Source: JALEVB01 sp022768265
Lineage (GTDB): Bacteria > Bacillota_I > Bacilli_A > Erysipelotrichales > Erysipelotrichaceae
Length of the DNA: 58,586 nt
NCBI GenBank assembly: GCA_034168985.1
Contig: JAXFJE010000011.1
Location: 1 to 58,586, forward strand
Direction of reading: 5' to 3'
Shown: positions 1 through 8,657 of the stretch, in pieces
How positions within the stretch are numbered: the first letter of the stretch is position 1
Layout: each line of letters opens with the position of its first letter
Made by a program: the position numbers and the translations under genes
The notes under the pieces: generated by a model
The model's database searches: none
What the model saw: only the letters and a program-made list of their open reading frames with translations
What the model was told of the DNA's origin: nothing

Positions 1-6
1 GGCTAA

Positions 7-139
7 CACGCCTTCTTTTTTCAAAAAAAGCGGATTATGCATCTGCATAAACCCGCTAGGTTAAACTTTCTTGGGGTGAAATTAACCCCAAATAATTTTA
101 AAACTTTTTATCAGTCGCCCCATCCATTTTTAGAGCGCC
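7..139. repeat. Left copy of a perfect 133-bp inverted repeat
   Basis: Positions 7-139 are, base for base, the reverse complement of 58454-58586; identity stops abruptly at 140 versus 58453. The unit holds nested dyads: a GGGGT/ACCCC hairpin and a GC-capped stem with TTATGCA/TGCATAA arms followed, on the minus strand here, by a run of T. It therefore looks like the end of a mobile element or other dispersed element with a built-in terminator. No transposase is visible because the sequence ends here. The open frame that reads through it (37-276) has no ribosome binding site and is not considered a gene. Confidence 0.9.
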
Positions 140-242
140 GAACTAATTATAGGTCGACCACAGTTTTATTTATAGACCTTATTTATATTATAAAGTTATC
201 TACTATGAGTTTGGAAAAGTCGCTAAAAAATTTAGATATTCT

Positions 243-3158
243 TTATGTCCGACAATATCCTTTGAATTTGATATAATCATCGTTTTCTTCTGAAACAGCA
301 CCGTAACAGCTAACTTGGATATTACCTTTGTTTGGATGATGCCAGTTAAAACTGAATTTTTGTGGTTTTTTCTCTATTTGCATCTTATTTAAAGCATTAA
401 CAATGATATCTTTATCTTTCGGAGAGAGTTTGTCTTTGCATATTGTAAAGAATGTCATTGGATCAACATTTTGTGGCATACCAATCAATTCTTCAACAAC
501 ATCATTCCCAATAAGTTCATTTTTTTCTTTGTTGTTTTTGTTGTGTATAATTGTCCAAAATCCTATATTAAGAAGCTTTAGGATGTCTTGATCGCTTTCC
601 TTTAAAAGAATTTCATAGCGATATTGTAAATTGTTTTGTCTAATTCTTGATAACAAGAAGCTTGCTAATACCCGAACATGGGTATCATCAGCAATGCTAT
701 ATCGTGGGTTGTCCACTCCAACAAAGCCAATTACTGTACCATGTAAGATGATTGGAACGGCAATCAAACGTTGAATATTTTGTGAAGTTAAGATTTCCCA
801 TTCTTCATATAATTCGTTTTTTACATTATCAATATTTAAGATGATGATCGAATGATCATTAGTGAATTCTTTCATCCAGCGTGCTAAATATTTAGGTGCC
901 ACATGTTGAAGATTATCTTTTTGTGAAGTTACATTTTCGGCACACCATTCAAAAGTATTGTTCCAATGATCTGCATTAAGCGGATCATTTTCAAATAAAT
1001 AAGCTCTATCAGCTTGATAAAAATCACCCACATCTGCTAGTACTTGATTAACAGCATCTTCAAAGTTATTTTTGCTAGACAATGCCTCTACATAAGAACG
1101 TATCTTTTCAGCAAAAGTTAGTTTTTCTTTTGCGTGTTGACTGACATATTCTCTGTTTGTAATATCTAAAGCTATTTCTAAACGTAATTTCTTTCCATGG
1201 TAATTTATGGCTTTATCTTTTAATAGAAAATTATGATTACAATAGGTATTATTGTTCTCCCAAACGTAAAAACTGTCGTATTTTAATTTGTCATTGGTAC
1301 AAAAAGTACAAGGTTTGTCATTACCATGTAAAACTTTATAACATTTTTTTCCAAGATAGTTTTTGCAATCAAATAGTTTTTGGCCGGCTTTATTTAAGTA
1401 ATATAGATCATATGTTTCCATATCACTAATATAAAAGATATCATTATCCGAATCTAATACTAGATTAGCCAATGGTTTTGAATCAAATAAATCTAGAGAA
1501 ATATTTTTTTCATATAGCTGTAAATAACTAAAATAATTATTTTTGGCATTAACAAATTTATTAGTAAATGATATTGCATCAATAGGCTTTGAAAATAAAT
1601 GCCCTTGTAAAAATGCAGGTTTTAGCTGATTAATAATTTTTAATTCTTCAATACTTTCTATTCCTTCACAACATACATTTATTTGGAAACTATTTGCTAA
1701 TTCGATGATATTGTTAACTAGCTTATAATTATAGACATTATTATGGATATCGGAAACAAAGCTACGGTCAATCTTAATTTCATCGATGCTCATGTTTTGT
1801 AGACGTGCTAAGCTAGAATATCCTGTGCCAAAATCATCTATCGAGATCCTAATGTGATGTTTCTTCCATGATGTTAGAATATCGTTGATAAATGGATAAT
1901 TTAGTAATTCTGAGCTTTCAGTCAATTCTAGTGTCAAGAAAGATTCTTCAGGAAATTGGTTTATCAAAGATAGTACATCTTCTTCAATACTATTGGTAAA
2001 TTGTTTTAACGATAAATTGACACTGATATTAAAATAAGGAATAGTTTTGCGCCATATCATGCATTGTTTGATGGCATTCTTTAATACCCATAGACCAACT
2101 TGATAGATCAACTCATATTTTTCTAATAAATCAATTAATTTGGCAGTAGAAATGTTTTCACCATTATTTCGCGAATATCTTAATAATGCTTCAGCGCCAA
2201 CTATTTCAAAACTGTAGCCATGAACTTGTGGCTGATATAATAGGTTGAATCCACAAAAATCATTTGCCATATTTTGTTTTATTTCGTCGACAAGTTCTAG
2301 TTCGTGTAGTTTTTCTTCATAATCTTCAGGGGTAAAAAAGTGTAATGTGTTCTTACCAGCAATTTTAGCCTGATATAAAGCACTTTCAGCATATTGTAAT
2401 AAGGTGTTTTCATCATTGGTGTAATATTTATTCAATGATACGCACCCGCATGATAAGGTGCATTGATTGGTCAAACGAGAACTGATCAGATTAAATTGCT
2501 TAATGATATAATTTCTATTTTGATTTAAGATGATACAAGCAAAATTGTCACCACTTATGCGTTTGATCTTAGCGTGTTCAATTTCATCTTGTAATATTTT
2601 GTTTACATCACTGATGATCGTATCACCATATTTTCGGCCATGTTGAATATTGATATTTTTAAGATTATCGATTCCAAAGAGCGCCAAGTAGCCTTTTTCA
2701 TGATTATTAATCGCTTGTGATAATAATTTTTTGATGGCCTTTAAATTTAAGTTTAAAGAATTCGTGGGATTTTCTAGTAAAGTAATTTTGCCAAGTAAAT
2801 ATTGTTTATTCGTTTTTGGGCTTGTAAATATTTTTCCTTTGCTATTTAGCCATTGGATCTCGGTTGTATTCTTAATTCTAAAATTGATGCTGTAGTCTGA
2901 AATTTCATTATTCTTTAACTTATTAGCGGTGATGATAAATTTATTCAAATCGCGTTCATGAATGTTTTTATGCCATTCTTGTAAATTTAAACTTAAGGAA
3001 GAAATAGAGATAGCATCAAATATTTCCTGGGTGTTATTAGAAAAGGTAATTATGCTATCTGTTAGATCGCAAAGATAATAATAATCTCCTGTAGCATTAG
3101 CAAATGCATTTATTGCTATGAGAGTTTGTTTGAAATCTTGTTTAAATGTCGTACTCAT
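243..3158 (-). CDS. EAL-domain c-di-GMP phosphodiesterase with degenerate GGDEF, PAS and GAF domains
   Basis: A 971-residue signalling protein predicted to hydrolyse cyclic di-GMP. Visible order: PAS-like N-terminus (about 20-125); GGDEF fold (about 150-280) whose active-site motif reads SGDNF at 202-206, so diguanylate cyclase activity is probably lost; EAL domain (about 305-540) with the E-A-L-x-R motif at 323-327, Asn381, the ELTES segment near 411, DDFGTGYS at 441, Lys462, Glu498/Glu501 and Gln518, so all expected catalytic positions are present. A PAS domain with a Cys cluster (598, 606, 617, 620), a GAF domain (about 695-840) and a last PAS-like segment follow. There is no signal peptide or clear membrane helix. 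The start has an AAGGATGA site. It is the last gene of a minus-strand set with a GT2 glycosyltransferase and a HEAT protein, which suggests control of exopolysaccharide synthesis. Confidence 0.9.
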   Translation of the reverse strand: MSTTFKQDFKQTLIAINAFANATGDYYYLCDLTDSIITFSNNTQEIFDAISISSLSLNLQEWHKNIHERDLNKFIITANKLKNNEISDYSINFRIKNTTEIQWLNSKGKIFTSPKTNKQYLLGKITLLENPTNSLNLNLKAIKKLLSQAINNHEKGYLALFGIDNLKNINIQHGRKYGDTIISDVNKILQDEIEHAKIKRISGDNFACIILNQNRNYIIKQFNLISSRLTNQCTLSCGCVSLNKYYTNDENTLLQYAESALYQAKIAGKNTLHFFTPEDYEEKLHELELVDEIKQNMANDFCGFNLLYQPQVHGYSFEIVGAEALLRYSRNNGENISTAKLIDLLEKYELIYQVGLWVLKNAIKQCMIWRKTIPYFNISVNLSLKQFTNSIEEDVLSLINQFPEESFLTLELTESSELLNYPFINDILTSWKKHHIRISIDDFGTGYSSLARLQNMSIDEIKIDRSFVSDIHNNVYNYKLVNNIIELANSFQINVCCEGIESIEELKIINQLKPAFLQGHLFSKPIDAISFTNKFVNAKNNYFSYLQLYEKNISLDLFDSKPLANLVLDSDNDIFYISDMETYDLYYLNKAGQKLFDCKNYLGKKCYKVLHGNDKPCTFCTNDKLKYDSFYVWENNNTYCNHNFLLKDKAINYHGKKLRLEIALDITNREYVSQHAKEKLTFAEKIRSYVEALSSKNNFEDAVNQVLADVGDFYQADRAYLFENDPLNADHWNNTFEWCAENVTSQKDNLQHVAPKYLARWMKEFTNDHSIIILNIDNVKNELYEEWEILTSQNIQRLIAVPIILHGTVIGFVGVDNPRYSIADDTHVRVLASFLLSRIRQNNLQYRYEILLKESDQDILKLLNIGFWTIIHNKNNKEKNELIGNDVVEELIGMPQNVDPMTFFTICKDKLSPKDKDIIVNALNKMQIEKKPQKFSFNWHHPNKGNIQVSCYGAVSEENDDYIKFKGYCRT

Positions 3159-3217
3159 TGATATATCATCCTTTGCTGAAAATTATAATATTTTTCTTAA
3201 AATAGTAAAAGTTAAAA

Positions 3218-4600
3218 TTAAAATTTTGTTCTTTTGATTTCTCCCCATTGATCATTCTTTTTTGCAAGTAAAAAAGCTTGGATTCGCCACCATACGGTTA
3301 TTGGACGATAGAACAAAGGTTCAAGAAAGCACATGGTTAATAAAATAAGCGTATTCTTTTTGGTTGTATAGATATTATAAGTCAATCGCTCAAAAATAAT
3401 GGCGAAAAGCGATTGAAAGACACCATATAGATAAGCAAGCAAAAAGATAAAGATAGCCATGTAACCAATGCGCATATACCAAAGTAGAATACAGAAAATG
3501 ATGTAACCGATCATTTCGATCATCGGTCCTAGCATTTCAATGAAGTATTGATGAGGAAAGGATAACATGCCAACTGTTCCATATTTAGGATTCAATAACA
3601 TGCTTCGATGAGCACTTAAGGCTTGAATAAGACCACGATGCCATCTTATACGTTGGGTTTTTAGATCTTTTAATGATGATGGTAATTGGGTCCAACATAC
3701 AGCATCTGAAGCCATTGAAATGGAATAGGGCAGATCATGCTGGCGATAGAAATGTTGCATCCTAACAATTAGTTCCATATCTTCACCTAAATCAGCATGA
3801 TAGCCCCCAACTTTCATAATTGCTTCTTTGCTGAACATGCCAAATGCTCCTGAAATGATCAATGATCCATTATTTTGGTTCCAAGTGAAGCGGTTTGTCA
3901 GGAAAGCTCGCATATATTCAACGATTTGGACTTTTGCGATAAAACTTTTTGGTAAGTCGACCTTAACTAATTTGCCATCTTTTACTTTGCAACCATTTAA
4001 TGCTTTGACCATCCCCCCAACAGCAATGGTTTCCTTACGGCGGGCAAATATACGGGATATTTTTTTAAGCGCATCTTTGGCAAGCAAGCAATCTGCATCG
4101 ATACAACATACATAATCAAAGCGGCTATAGTTTATCCCAGCGTTTAAGGCATCTGCTTTACCACCATTTTCTTTATCGATAACGATGATACGATGACGAT
4201 CAAAGGTGGTGTAGATGTTTTTGATCTTGGCTGAGGGTAATTTTTGATCGAATTCAAGAGGTAAAGTTTTTAATTTAAAATGTTGTATGAGAAGTTCTAA
4301 CATATCATCTTTTGAACCATCATTAACGATGATAATTTCGTATTGATCATAATCTAAAGATAAAAGGGCGTTGATACTATCGATGATGGTCTTAGCTTCA
4401 TTATGAGCTGGTACGATGATTGAAACGCCTTCTAAACTTTCATTAGCTAGATCGATACTTGAATTGACTACCTTCATATTGGTTTTTAGTTTAAAAAATG
4501 CATTAAAAATAATTAACCAATAGCTAACAACGATGATGATAAAATAAATAAATATCAAAATGCTGATAAATAGAATAAAATTAATAAATATATTTAACAT
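3218..4600 (-). CDS. Membrane family 2 glycosyltransferase (poly-N-acetylglucosamine/cellulose/hyaluronan synthase-like)
   Basis: A 460-residue processive beta-glycosyltransferase. One N-terminal membrane helix (about 5-35) precedes a cytosolic GT-A domain with the IVPAHNE start, NDGS at 93-96, the metal-binding DAD at 168-170, GED at 272-274 and the QRIRW (QxxRW) motif at 316-320 typical of polymerising GT2 enzymes. Three or four helices follow (about 350-440). The family transfers UDP-activated sugars onto a growing chain that is moved across the membrane; the sugar cannot be told from sequence. The start is preceded by TAGGTG and lies 13 bases after the HEAT gene, so both are probably co-transcribed and followed by the EAL gene, an arrangement expected for c-di-GMP-controlled polysaccharide export. 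No PilZ domain was seen. Confidence 0.9.
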   Translation of the reverse strand: MLNIFINFILFISILIFIYFIIIVVSYWLIIFNAFFKLKTNMKVVNSSIDLANESLEGVSIIVPAHNEAKTIIDSINALLSLDYDQYEIIIVNDGSKDDMLELLIQHFKLKTLPLEFDQKLPSAKIKNIYTTFDRHRIIVIDKENGGKADALNAGINYSRFDYVCCIDADCLLAKDALKKISRIFARRKETIAVGGMVKALNGCKVKDGKLVKVDLPKSFIAKVQIVEYMRAFLTNRFTWNQNNGSLIISGAFGMFSKEAIMKVGGYHADLGEDMELIVRMQHFYRQHDLPYSISMASDAVCWTQLPSSLKDLKTQRIRWHRGLIQALSAHRSMLLNPKYGTVGMLSFPHQYFIEMLGPMIEMIGYIIFCILLWYMRIGYMAIFIFLLAYLYGVFQSLFAIIFERLTYNIYTTKKNTLILLTMCFLEPLFYRPITVWWRIQAFLLAKKNDQWGEIKRTKF

Positions 4601-4613
4601 GAAACACCTACTT

Positions 4614-5627
4614 TTATGCGTTGATCTTCAAATGGAGATCTGCCATTTTCTGTGATACGCTATGGTTGCTGTGGTCTTGAGCATCTGTTAAATATTCATA
4701 TCCTTGTTTTCCAAAAGCAAGGATGCTGATGGCTGCATCATATCTAACATCATAGTTTGTATCATCAAGCAAAATGGTCAATAATTGAAAGCTTTCATCA
4801 TTATGAACAGATTTCAAAGATGAAGCTAGTCTTTTATTTATGTCATGATCACGGATAGCAATCCAATCCTTGATATATGTATAAGATGCTTCTGCTTTAC
4901 TATTGATCATAATGGGGATGCTATGATAGAAAGCTTGCTTATCGTGGTTGATGATCTGTGCTAATTCTAAAAGTTCTTGTTCATTTAAGGGGGCATTAAA
5001 AAGTTCTAATAATAAATAGTTATGATTGATATTTGAACAAGTTTTTAGCATTGCAAAAAGCTGTTGATTAGAAAAGGCTAATAGCTTGGCCATTTCTACC
5101 TTGCGATTAAAACTAAAATTGGCATGAAATAAAGCATCTAATATTTCTTTTTGCTTAGTAGTATCATCATTAGCTAAAATAGCGTAATATAAACTAAAAT
5201 AACTTTCATCAAAGTCTTTGCTATACCAATAGTTTTTTAATAAATCATAAGTTGTTGATAGCTTGGCTTCATAGATGTTTTTGATGGCTAGTATTTTATT
5301 ATCTTTGGTTTTTAAATTATCGATCAACAGTTTATCAAGATGATGATCTTCAATATATTTATGCAAGTCTAGATCGTTATGGATAGCATGTTCAATGATG
5401 ATATCAAGTGCAAGGTGCTTTTGCCAATTATGGGTATATGGTAAAGGCTTATTGTTAATTACAGCATCGATGATGTTTTGATGCATGTTTTGTTTAAATT
5501 TTTTTCTTCTAGTAATAAGTTTTTGGTGAAAACTAATATATAGCAAAAAGATAATGATGGTTGTTATGATTAAAAATAACAGGATATAAATATTAAGAAT
5601 GATAAGTTGAATGATCGTATATGGCAT
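4614..5627 (-). CDS. Membrane-anchored HEAT-repeat protein
   Basis: A 337-residue protein with one N-terminal membrane helix (about 4-30), then a soluble all-alpha region; the last third (YDVRYDAAISILAFG and neighbours) has the look of HEAT/Armadillo repeats. No catalytic motif is visible. I chose the ATG at 5627, behind AGAAAG, rather than an in-frame TTG at 5663, because the latter lies at the foot of the terminator of the upstream gene and has no ribosome binding site. It is the first gene of the HEAT-GT2-EAL set and may be a scaffold for the glycosyltransferase; that role is inferred from position alone. Confidence 0.75.
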   Translation of the reverse strand: MPYTIIQLIILNIYILLFLIITTIIIFLLYISFHQKLITRRKKFKQNMHQNIIDAVINNKPLPYTHNWQKHLALDIIIEHAIHNDLDLHKYIEDHHLDKLLIDNLKTKDNKILAIKNIYEAKLSTTYDLLKNYWYSKDFDESYFSLYYAILANDDTTKQKEILDALFHANFSFNRKVEMAKLLAFSNQQLFAMLKTCSNINHNYLLLELFNAPLNEQELLELAQIINHDKQAFYHSIPIMINSKAEASYTYIKDWIAIRDHDINKRLASSLKSVHNDESFQLLTILLDDTNYDVRYDAAISILAFGKQGYEYLTDAQDHSNHSVSQKMADLHLKINA

Positions 5628-5661
5628 ATTTTTTCTTTCTAAGATTTTCTTTAAATAAAAC

Positions 5662-5684
5662 AAAAGATAGCTAAACTATCTTTT
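5662..5684 (-). terminator. Intrinsic terminator after the Dabb gene
   Basis: Dyad AAAAGATAG/CTATCTTTT with a 5-base loop that overlaps the stop codon of the Dabb gene, followed on the minus strand by a T-rich stretch. It separates that gene from the HEAT-GT2-EAL set. Confidence 0.7.
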
Positions 5685-5961
5685 ATTTATAGTCGATGGT
5701 AATTGAATTAGTAATCATGGGCGCAAAACGTTGCTTGCAAGCGACATGATAGGGGTCATTAGCGTAGCGTTCTAGGTCATGGTCTTCTAAAGTTACTTCT
5801 AGCATGACATCATAACTGCGATCAGAACCTAAAAAATCTTTGTGAACTTGCAGATCATTAACAAAATCGATCTTATCCTTCATGGAATTTAGGATCTCAC
5901 TTAATTTATCTTGATTTTCGCAAGTGCGTTCTACTAATTTGAATAAAACGATGTGTTTCAT
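5683..5961 (-). CDS. Dabb (stress-responsive A/B barrel) domain protein
   Basis: A 92-residue protein beginning MKHIVLFKL and containing the family pattern DLQVHKDF...SYDVMLEVTLED..L..Y..DP.H, which matches the dimeric ferredoxin-like Dabb fold over its whole length. Members are small cytosolic proteins; a few are known enzymes of polyketide or catabolic pathways, but most have no assigned role. The start has a GAAGGAAA site. It is a single-gene unit by its terminator, so its neighbours give no hint of function. Confidence 0.85.
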   Translation of the reverse strand: MKHIVLFKLVERTCENQDKLSEILNSMKDKIDFVNDLQVHKDFLGSDRSYDVMLEVTLEDHDLERYANDPYHVACKQRFAPMITNSITIDYK

Positions 5962-6078
5962 GAAAATTTCCTTCTTTCTAGCTTAATTATAACATTTATC
6001 TAAAAATAAGATATCTTTATTTGTAAGTTATTGCTATAATAGATGCGTATTTAAAAGATGATTACAGGGGATAGAAAA

Positions 6079-6384
6079 ATGAAAAAGATTATTTTGCTTT
6101 GTGCTGGGGGAATGTCTACTAGCATTTTGGCAAGAAAGATGAAAAAAGCTGGGGATGCCATGCATTATGAAGTTGACGTACGGGCACATATGATCGAAGA
6201 TGCATGCAAGGTTGGCAAAGATGCTGATGTAGTTTTTATCGGCCCACAAATTAGATATTTATGTAATAAAGTTAAAGAAAAAATGCCAAATAAGATCGTT
6301 GAAGTCATAGACATGAAGGACTATGGAGCAATGGATGGTGAAAAGGTCTTGCGTCGTGCAAAGGAATTGATTGAAACTCACTAG
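6079..6384 (+). CDS. PTS lactose/cellobiose-family IIB component (orphan)
   Basis: A 101-residue IIB protein. It starts MKKIILLCAGGMSTS, giving the low-molecular-weight phosphatase-like P-loop CxxGMSTS with the phospho-accepting Cys8. In the phosphotransferase system this subunit takes phosphate from IIA-lac and gives it to the sugar at IIC. I chose the ATG at 6079, behind AGGGGA; an upstream in-frame ATG at 6058 would place that site inside the gene. No IIA or IIC of the lactose family lies next to it, so it must work with partners elsewhere or have a signalling role. Confidence 0.88.
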   Translation: MKKIILLCAGGMSTSILARKMKKAGDAMHYEVDVRAHMIEDACKVGKDADVVFIGPQIRYLCNKVKEKMPNKIVEVIDMKDYGAMDGEKVLRRAKELIETH

Positions 6385-6408
6385 CATTTGATTTTCAAAT
6401 GCTTTTTT
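6383..6408 (+). terminator. Intrinsic terminator after the orphan IIB
   Basis: AGCATTTG and CAAATGCT arms around a 5-base loop, then six T. It isolates the IIB gene as a single-gene unit. Confidence 0.85.
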
Positions 6409-6459
6409 GTTGGGGTAAGAAATAAAATAGTTTATAATCTGAGATAGAAGGTGAAAACG

Positions 6460-7407
6460 ATGATCGTAAATCAAATACAGGCAGCAATATTAGATCATAA
6501 TCTTAAGCAAATGATCTTAGCAGATCATGAAGCAGGATTAGATGATCATGCACGAGCATATTTTAAGAAGCAGGCTACAAAATTGTTGAGATCAACAAAT
6601 ATGAAAACAGCTAAATTAGCTAATCAAATTGACGGCTTTCAACATCAATTCAATCATTATGCGCAAAAATGGGGACAATTGTATCTGGATAATAACATCT
6701 TTTTAGATATTATTTTGGTAGCTGTCGAATTTGTTGATAAAGATAACCAATACTTTGCAATGATGGAACTTAGTAATAAGCAAAGCATCATGAGAATGAT
6801 CAATTATGACGCTAATGGCAAAGACATATCTTTTACTCAATGTACAGGATTACTTCCTAAAGCAAGTGAAGCAATTGAACAAGCTTTTATCATCTGCAAA
6901 GAAAATAGTGAAGTTATGGTGAAAGAAAAGACCATAAGCCAAATGGGAAATGAACATAATTTTATTACAGAATTATTATTAGAATGTTCAATGCCACAAA
7001 TGTCGATCAAAGATTCTTTGCATAAATTAGAAATGGTAATAGAGAATACGGTTGCAAAGGAAGATGAATTAATTGAGGCAAAAGCATCTGCAAGTAACTA
7101 TTTGACCAAGTGTCAACAAGAAGCGCAAATAGTAACGATCGAAGATTATTGTGAAGCAATTTCTAGCGGCGACAAAGAGCTAGAAGCTAAATTGCTAGAT
7201 GAAGCTAAAGAAATGGAAATTCCTAAGGAACTGTCTTTACCAAAAAAAGGAGCAACAATCAAAAAGAAACAAAAGATCAAAACGGATCTAGGATTCGAAA
7301 TTAGCATACCTATTGATACTTTGATGCAAAGGGATTGTGTGAAGATCACAACTAATGAAAATGGTTCATTAAGCATTGAATTAGTGGATATAGGGAAAAT
7401 AATATAA
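6460..7407 (+). CDS. Nucleoid-associated protein (NdpA/YejK-like)
   Basis: A 315-residue soluble protein that resembles the 37-kDa nucleoid-associated family (Pfam NA37): N-terminal helical region, the segment LDIILVAVEFVDKDNQYFAMMEL in the middle, and a basic, lysine-rich C-terminus with KKKQKIKTD followed by the ISIPIDTL strand seen at the end of the family. Members bind DNA in the nucleoid; their exact role is unsettled. The start is the ATG at 6460, seven bases after AGAAGG; the GTG at 6451 abuts that site and was not used. It stands alone between two terminators. Confidence 0.7.
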   Translation: MIVNQIQAAILDHNLKQMILADHEAGLDDHARAYFKKQATKLLRSTNMKTAKLANQIDGFQHQFNHYAQKWGQLYLDNNIFLDIILVAVEFVDKDNQYFAMMELSNKQSIMRMINYDANGKDISFTQCTGLLPKASEAIEQAFIICKENSEVMVKEKTISQMGNEHNFITELLLECSMPQMSIKDSLHKLEMVIENTVAKEDELIEAKASASNYLTKCQQEAQIVTIEDYCEAISSGDKELEAKLLDEAKEMEIPKELSLPKKGATIKKKQKIKTDLGFEISIPIDTLMQRDCVKITTNENGSLSIELVDIGKII

Positions 7408-7410
7408 GAA

Positions 7411-7464
7411 GTTTTCATGATGATGTTTGAAGAAATGATAAACAATCATTATGGAAACTTTTTT
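7411..7464 (+). terminator. Terminator after the nucleoid-associated protein gene
   Basis: Long imperfect dyad: GTTTTCATGATGAT at 7411-7424 pairs with 7445-7458 apart from two G-U type positions; six T follow. The remaining bases up to 7568 hold the leader of the ABC operon; I could not define a convincing promoter there. Confidence 0.7.
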
Positions 7465-7568
7465 AATTTTAATTGATCAATAAAACTGTTTATCTTGCAT
7501 TGATTTATTATAAGAGCTGGAGTAAAATTTAAGTATGAAAGCGGATACATTTTTCGCTAGGAGGGTTT

Positions 7569-8627
7569 ATGAAGAAGTTTTTATCATTAGTTTTGATGCT
7601 CGCCATGTTAATTGGATTGAGTGCATGTAGTTCAGGTGATAGTGGTAACACAAACACTGCAGATGGAGGAAGCTCAGATAAATTGGTTATTTACTCGCCA
7701 AACTCTGATGGTTTGATTAATGCTGTTATTCCTGCATTTGAAGAGAAATATGGAGTAAAAGTAGAAGTAATCACTGCAGGTACTGGTGATTGCATTACAC
7801 GTATTGATTCCGAAAAAGAAAATCCACAGGCAGATGTTATGTTTGGGGGTATGAATATTGCAAACTATGAAAATTATCCAGATCTTTGGGAAGAATATGT
7901 ATCAGAATATGATTCAACATTACCTAAAGAATATCAAAGTTATAAAGGCTATATCTCTCATTATTGCCTAGATGGTTCAGCGGCCTTATTACTTAATAAG
8001 GATGTGTTTGAAGAATTAGGATTAAATGTTGATGATTTTAAAGGATATGATGATTTATTATGGCCAGAATTGAAAGGCCAAATTGCAATGGGTGATCCTG
8101 CCAACTCAAGTAGTGCTTGGGCTGAATTAACAAATATGTTGTTAGTTATGGGCGATGAACCATATGATGAAAAAGCGTGGGAATGGGTTGAAAGCTTTGT
8201 TGCTAACCTGAATGGAATTAGCTTGGATTCTTCTTCAGCTATTTATAAGGGCGTTTCAGCTGGTGAATATGCCGTTGGCGTATCTTATGAAGATCCATGT
8301 GTTTCTTTATTGATTGATGGAGCAACAAATTTGAAGCTTGTATATCCAGAAGAAGGTGCGGTATGGTTACCTGCAGGTGTTGCAATTGTGAAGAATGCTC
8401 CTCATATGGATAATGCAAAGAAGTTTGTTGATTTCTTACAATCAGAAGAAGGACAAAAGGTCATTGCAACGACAACTGCTCGTCCAGTAAATACAAACAT
8501 TGCAAATACAAGTGAATTTATCATTCCATTCTCAGAAATTAACGTTGCATATGAAGATATTCCTTATTGTGCAGAAAATAAAGTAGATTGGCAACAAAGA
8601 TGGACTGATATTTTTATCGGTGATTAA
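7569..8627 (+). CDS. ABC transporter substrate-binding lipoprotein (AfuA/FbpA-like, type 2 fold)
   Basis: A 352-residue lipoprotein: hydrophobic signal, lipobox LSAC with Cys20, a short Ser/Gly/Asn linker, then the periplasmic-binding fold typical of the iron(III)/polyamine/phosphonate group (LVIYSPNSDGLINAVIPAFEEKYGVKVEV at its start; EGAVWLPAGVAIVKNAPH near the end). It is the first gene of a three-gene importer with an ATPase and a fused double permease, the usual AfuABC arrangement. I did not see the adjacent tyrosine pair of classical ferric-binding proteins, so the ligand may be something other than iron, for example an organophosphonate or anion. It has an AGGAGGG ribosome binding site. 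Confidence 0.85.
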   Translation: MKKFLSLVLMLAMLIGLSACSSGDSGNTNTADGGSSDKLVIYSPNSDGLINAVIPAFEEKYGVKVEVITAGTGDCITRIDSEKENPQADVMFGGMNIANYENYPDLWEEYVSEYDSTLPKEYQSYKGYISHYCLDGSAALLLNKDVFEELGLNVDDFKGYDDLLWPELKGQIAMGDPANSSSAWAELTNMLLVMGDEPYDEKAWEWVESFVANLNGISLDSSSAIYKGVSAGEYAVGVSYEDPCVSLLIDGATNLKLVYPEEGAVWLPAGVAIVKNAPHMDNAKKFVDFLQSEEGQKVIATTTARPVNTNIANTSEFIIPFSEINVAYEDIPYCAENKVDWQQRWTDIFIGD

Positions 8628-8657
8628 TATTTAATAAAGATAATTGGAGAATTAAAT

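Noticed and set aside
37..276. 79-codon open frame across the left inverted repeat
   Set aside because: No ribosome binding site, composition follows the repeat, and it overlaps the end of the EAL gene on the other strand.
5628..5663. TTG start adding 12 residues to the HEAT protein
   Set aside because: It sits at the base of the preceding terminator hairpin with no ribosome binding site.
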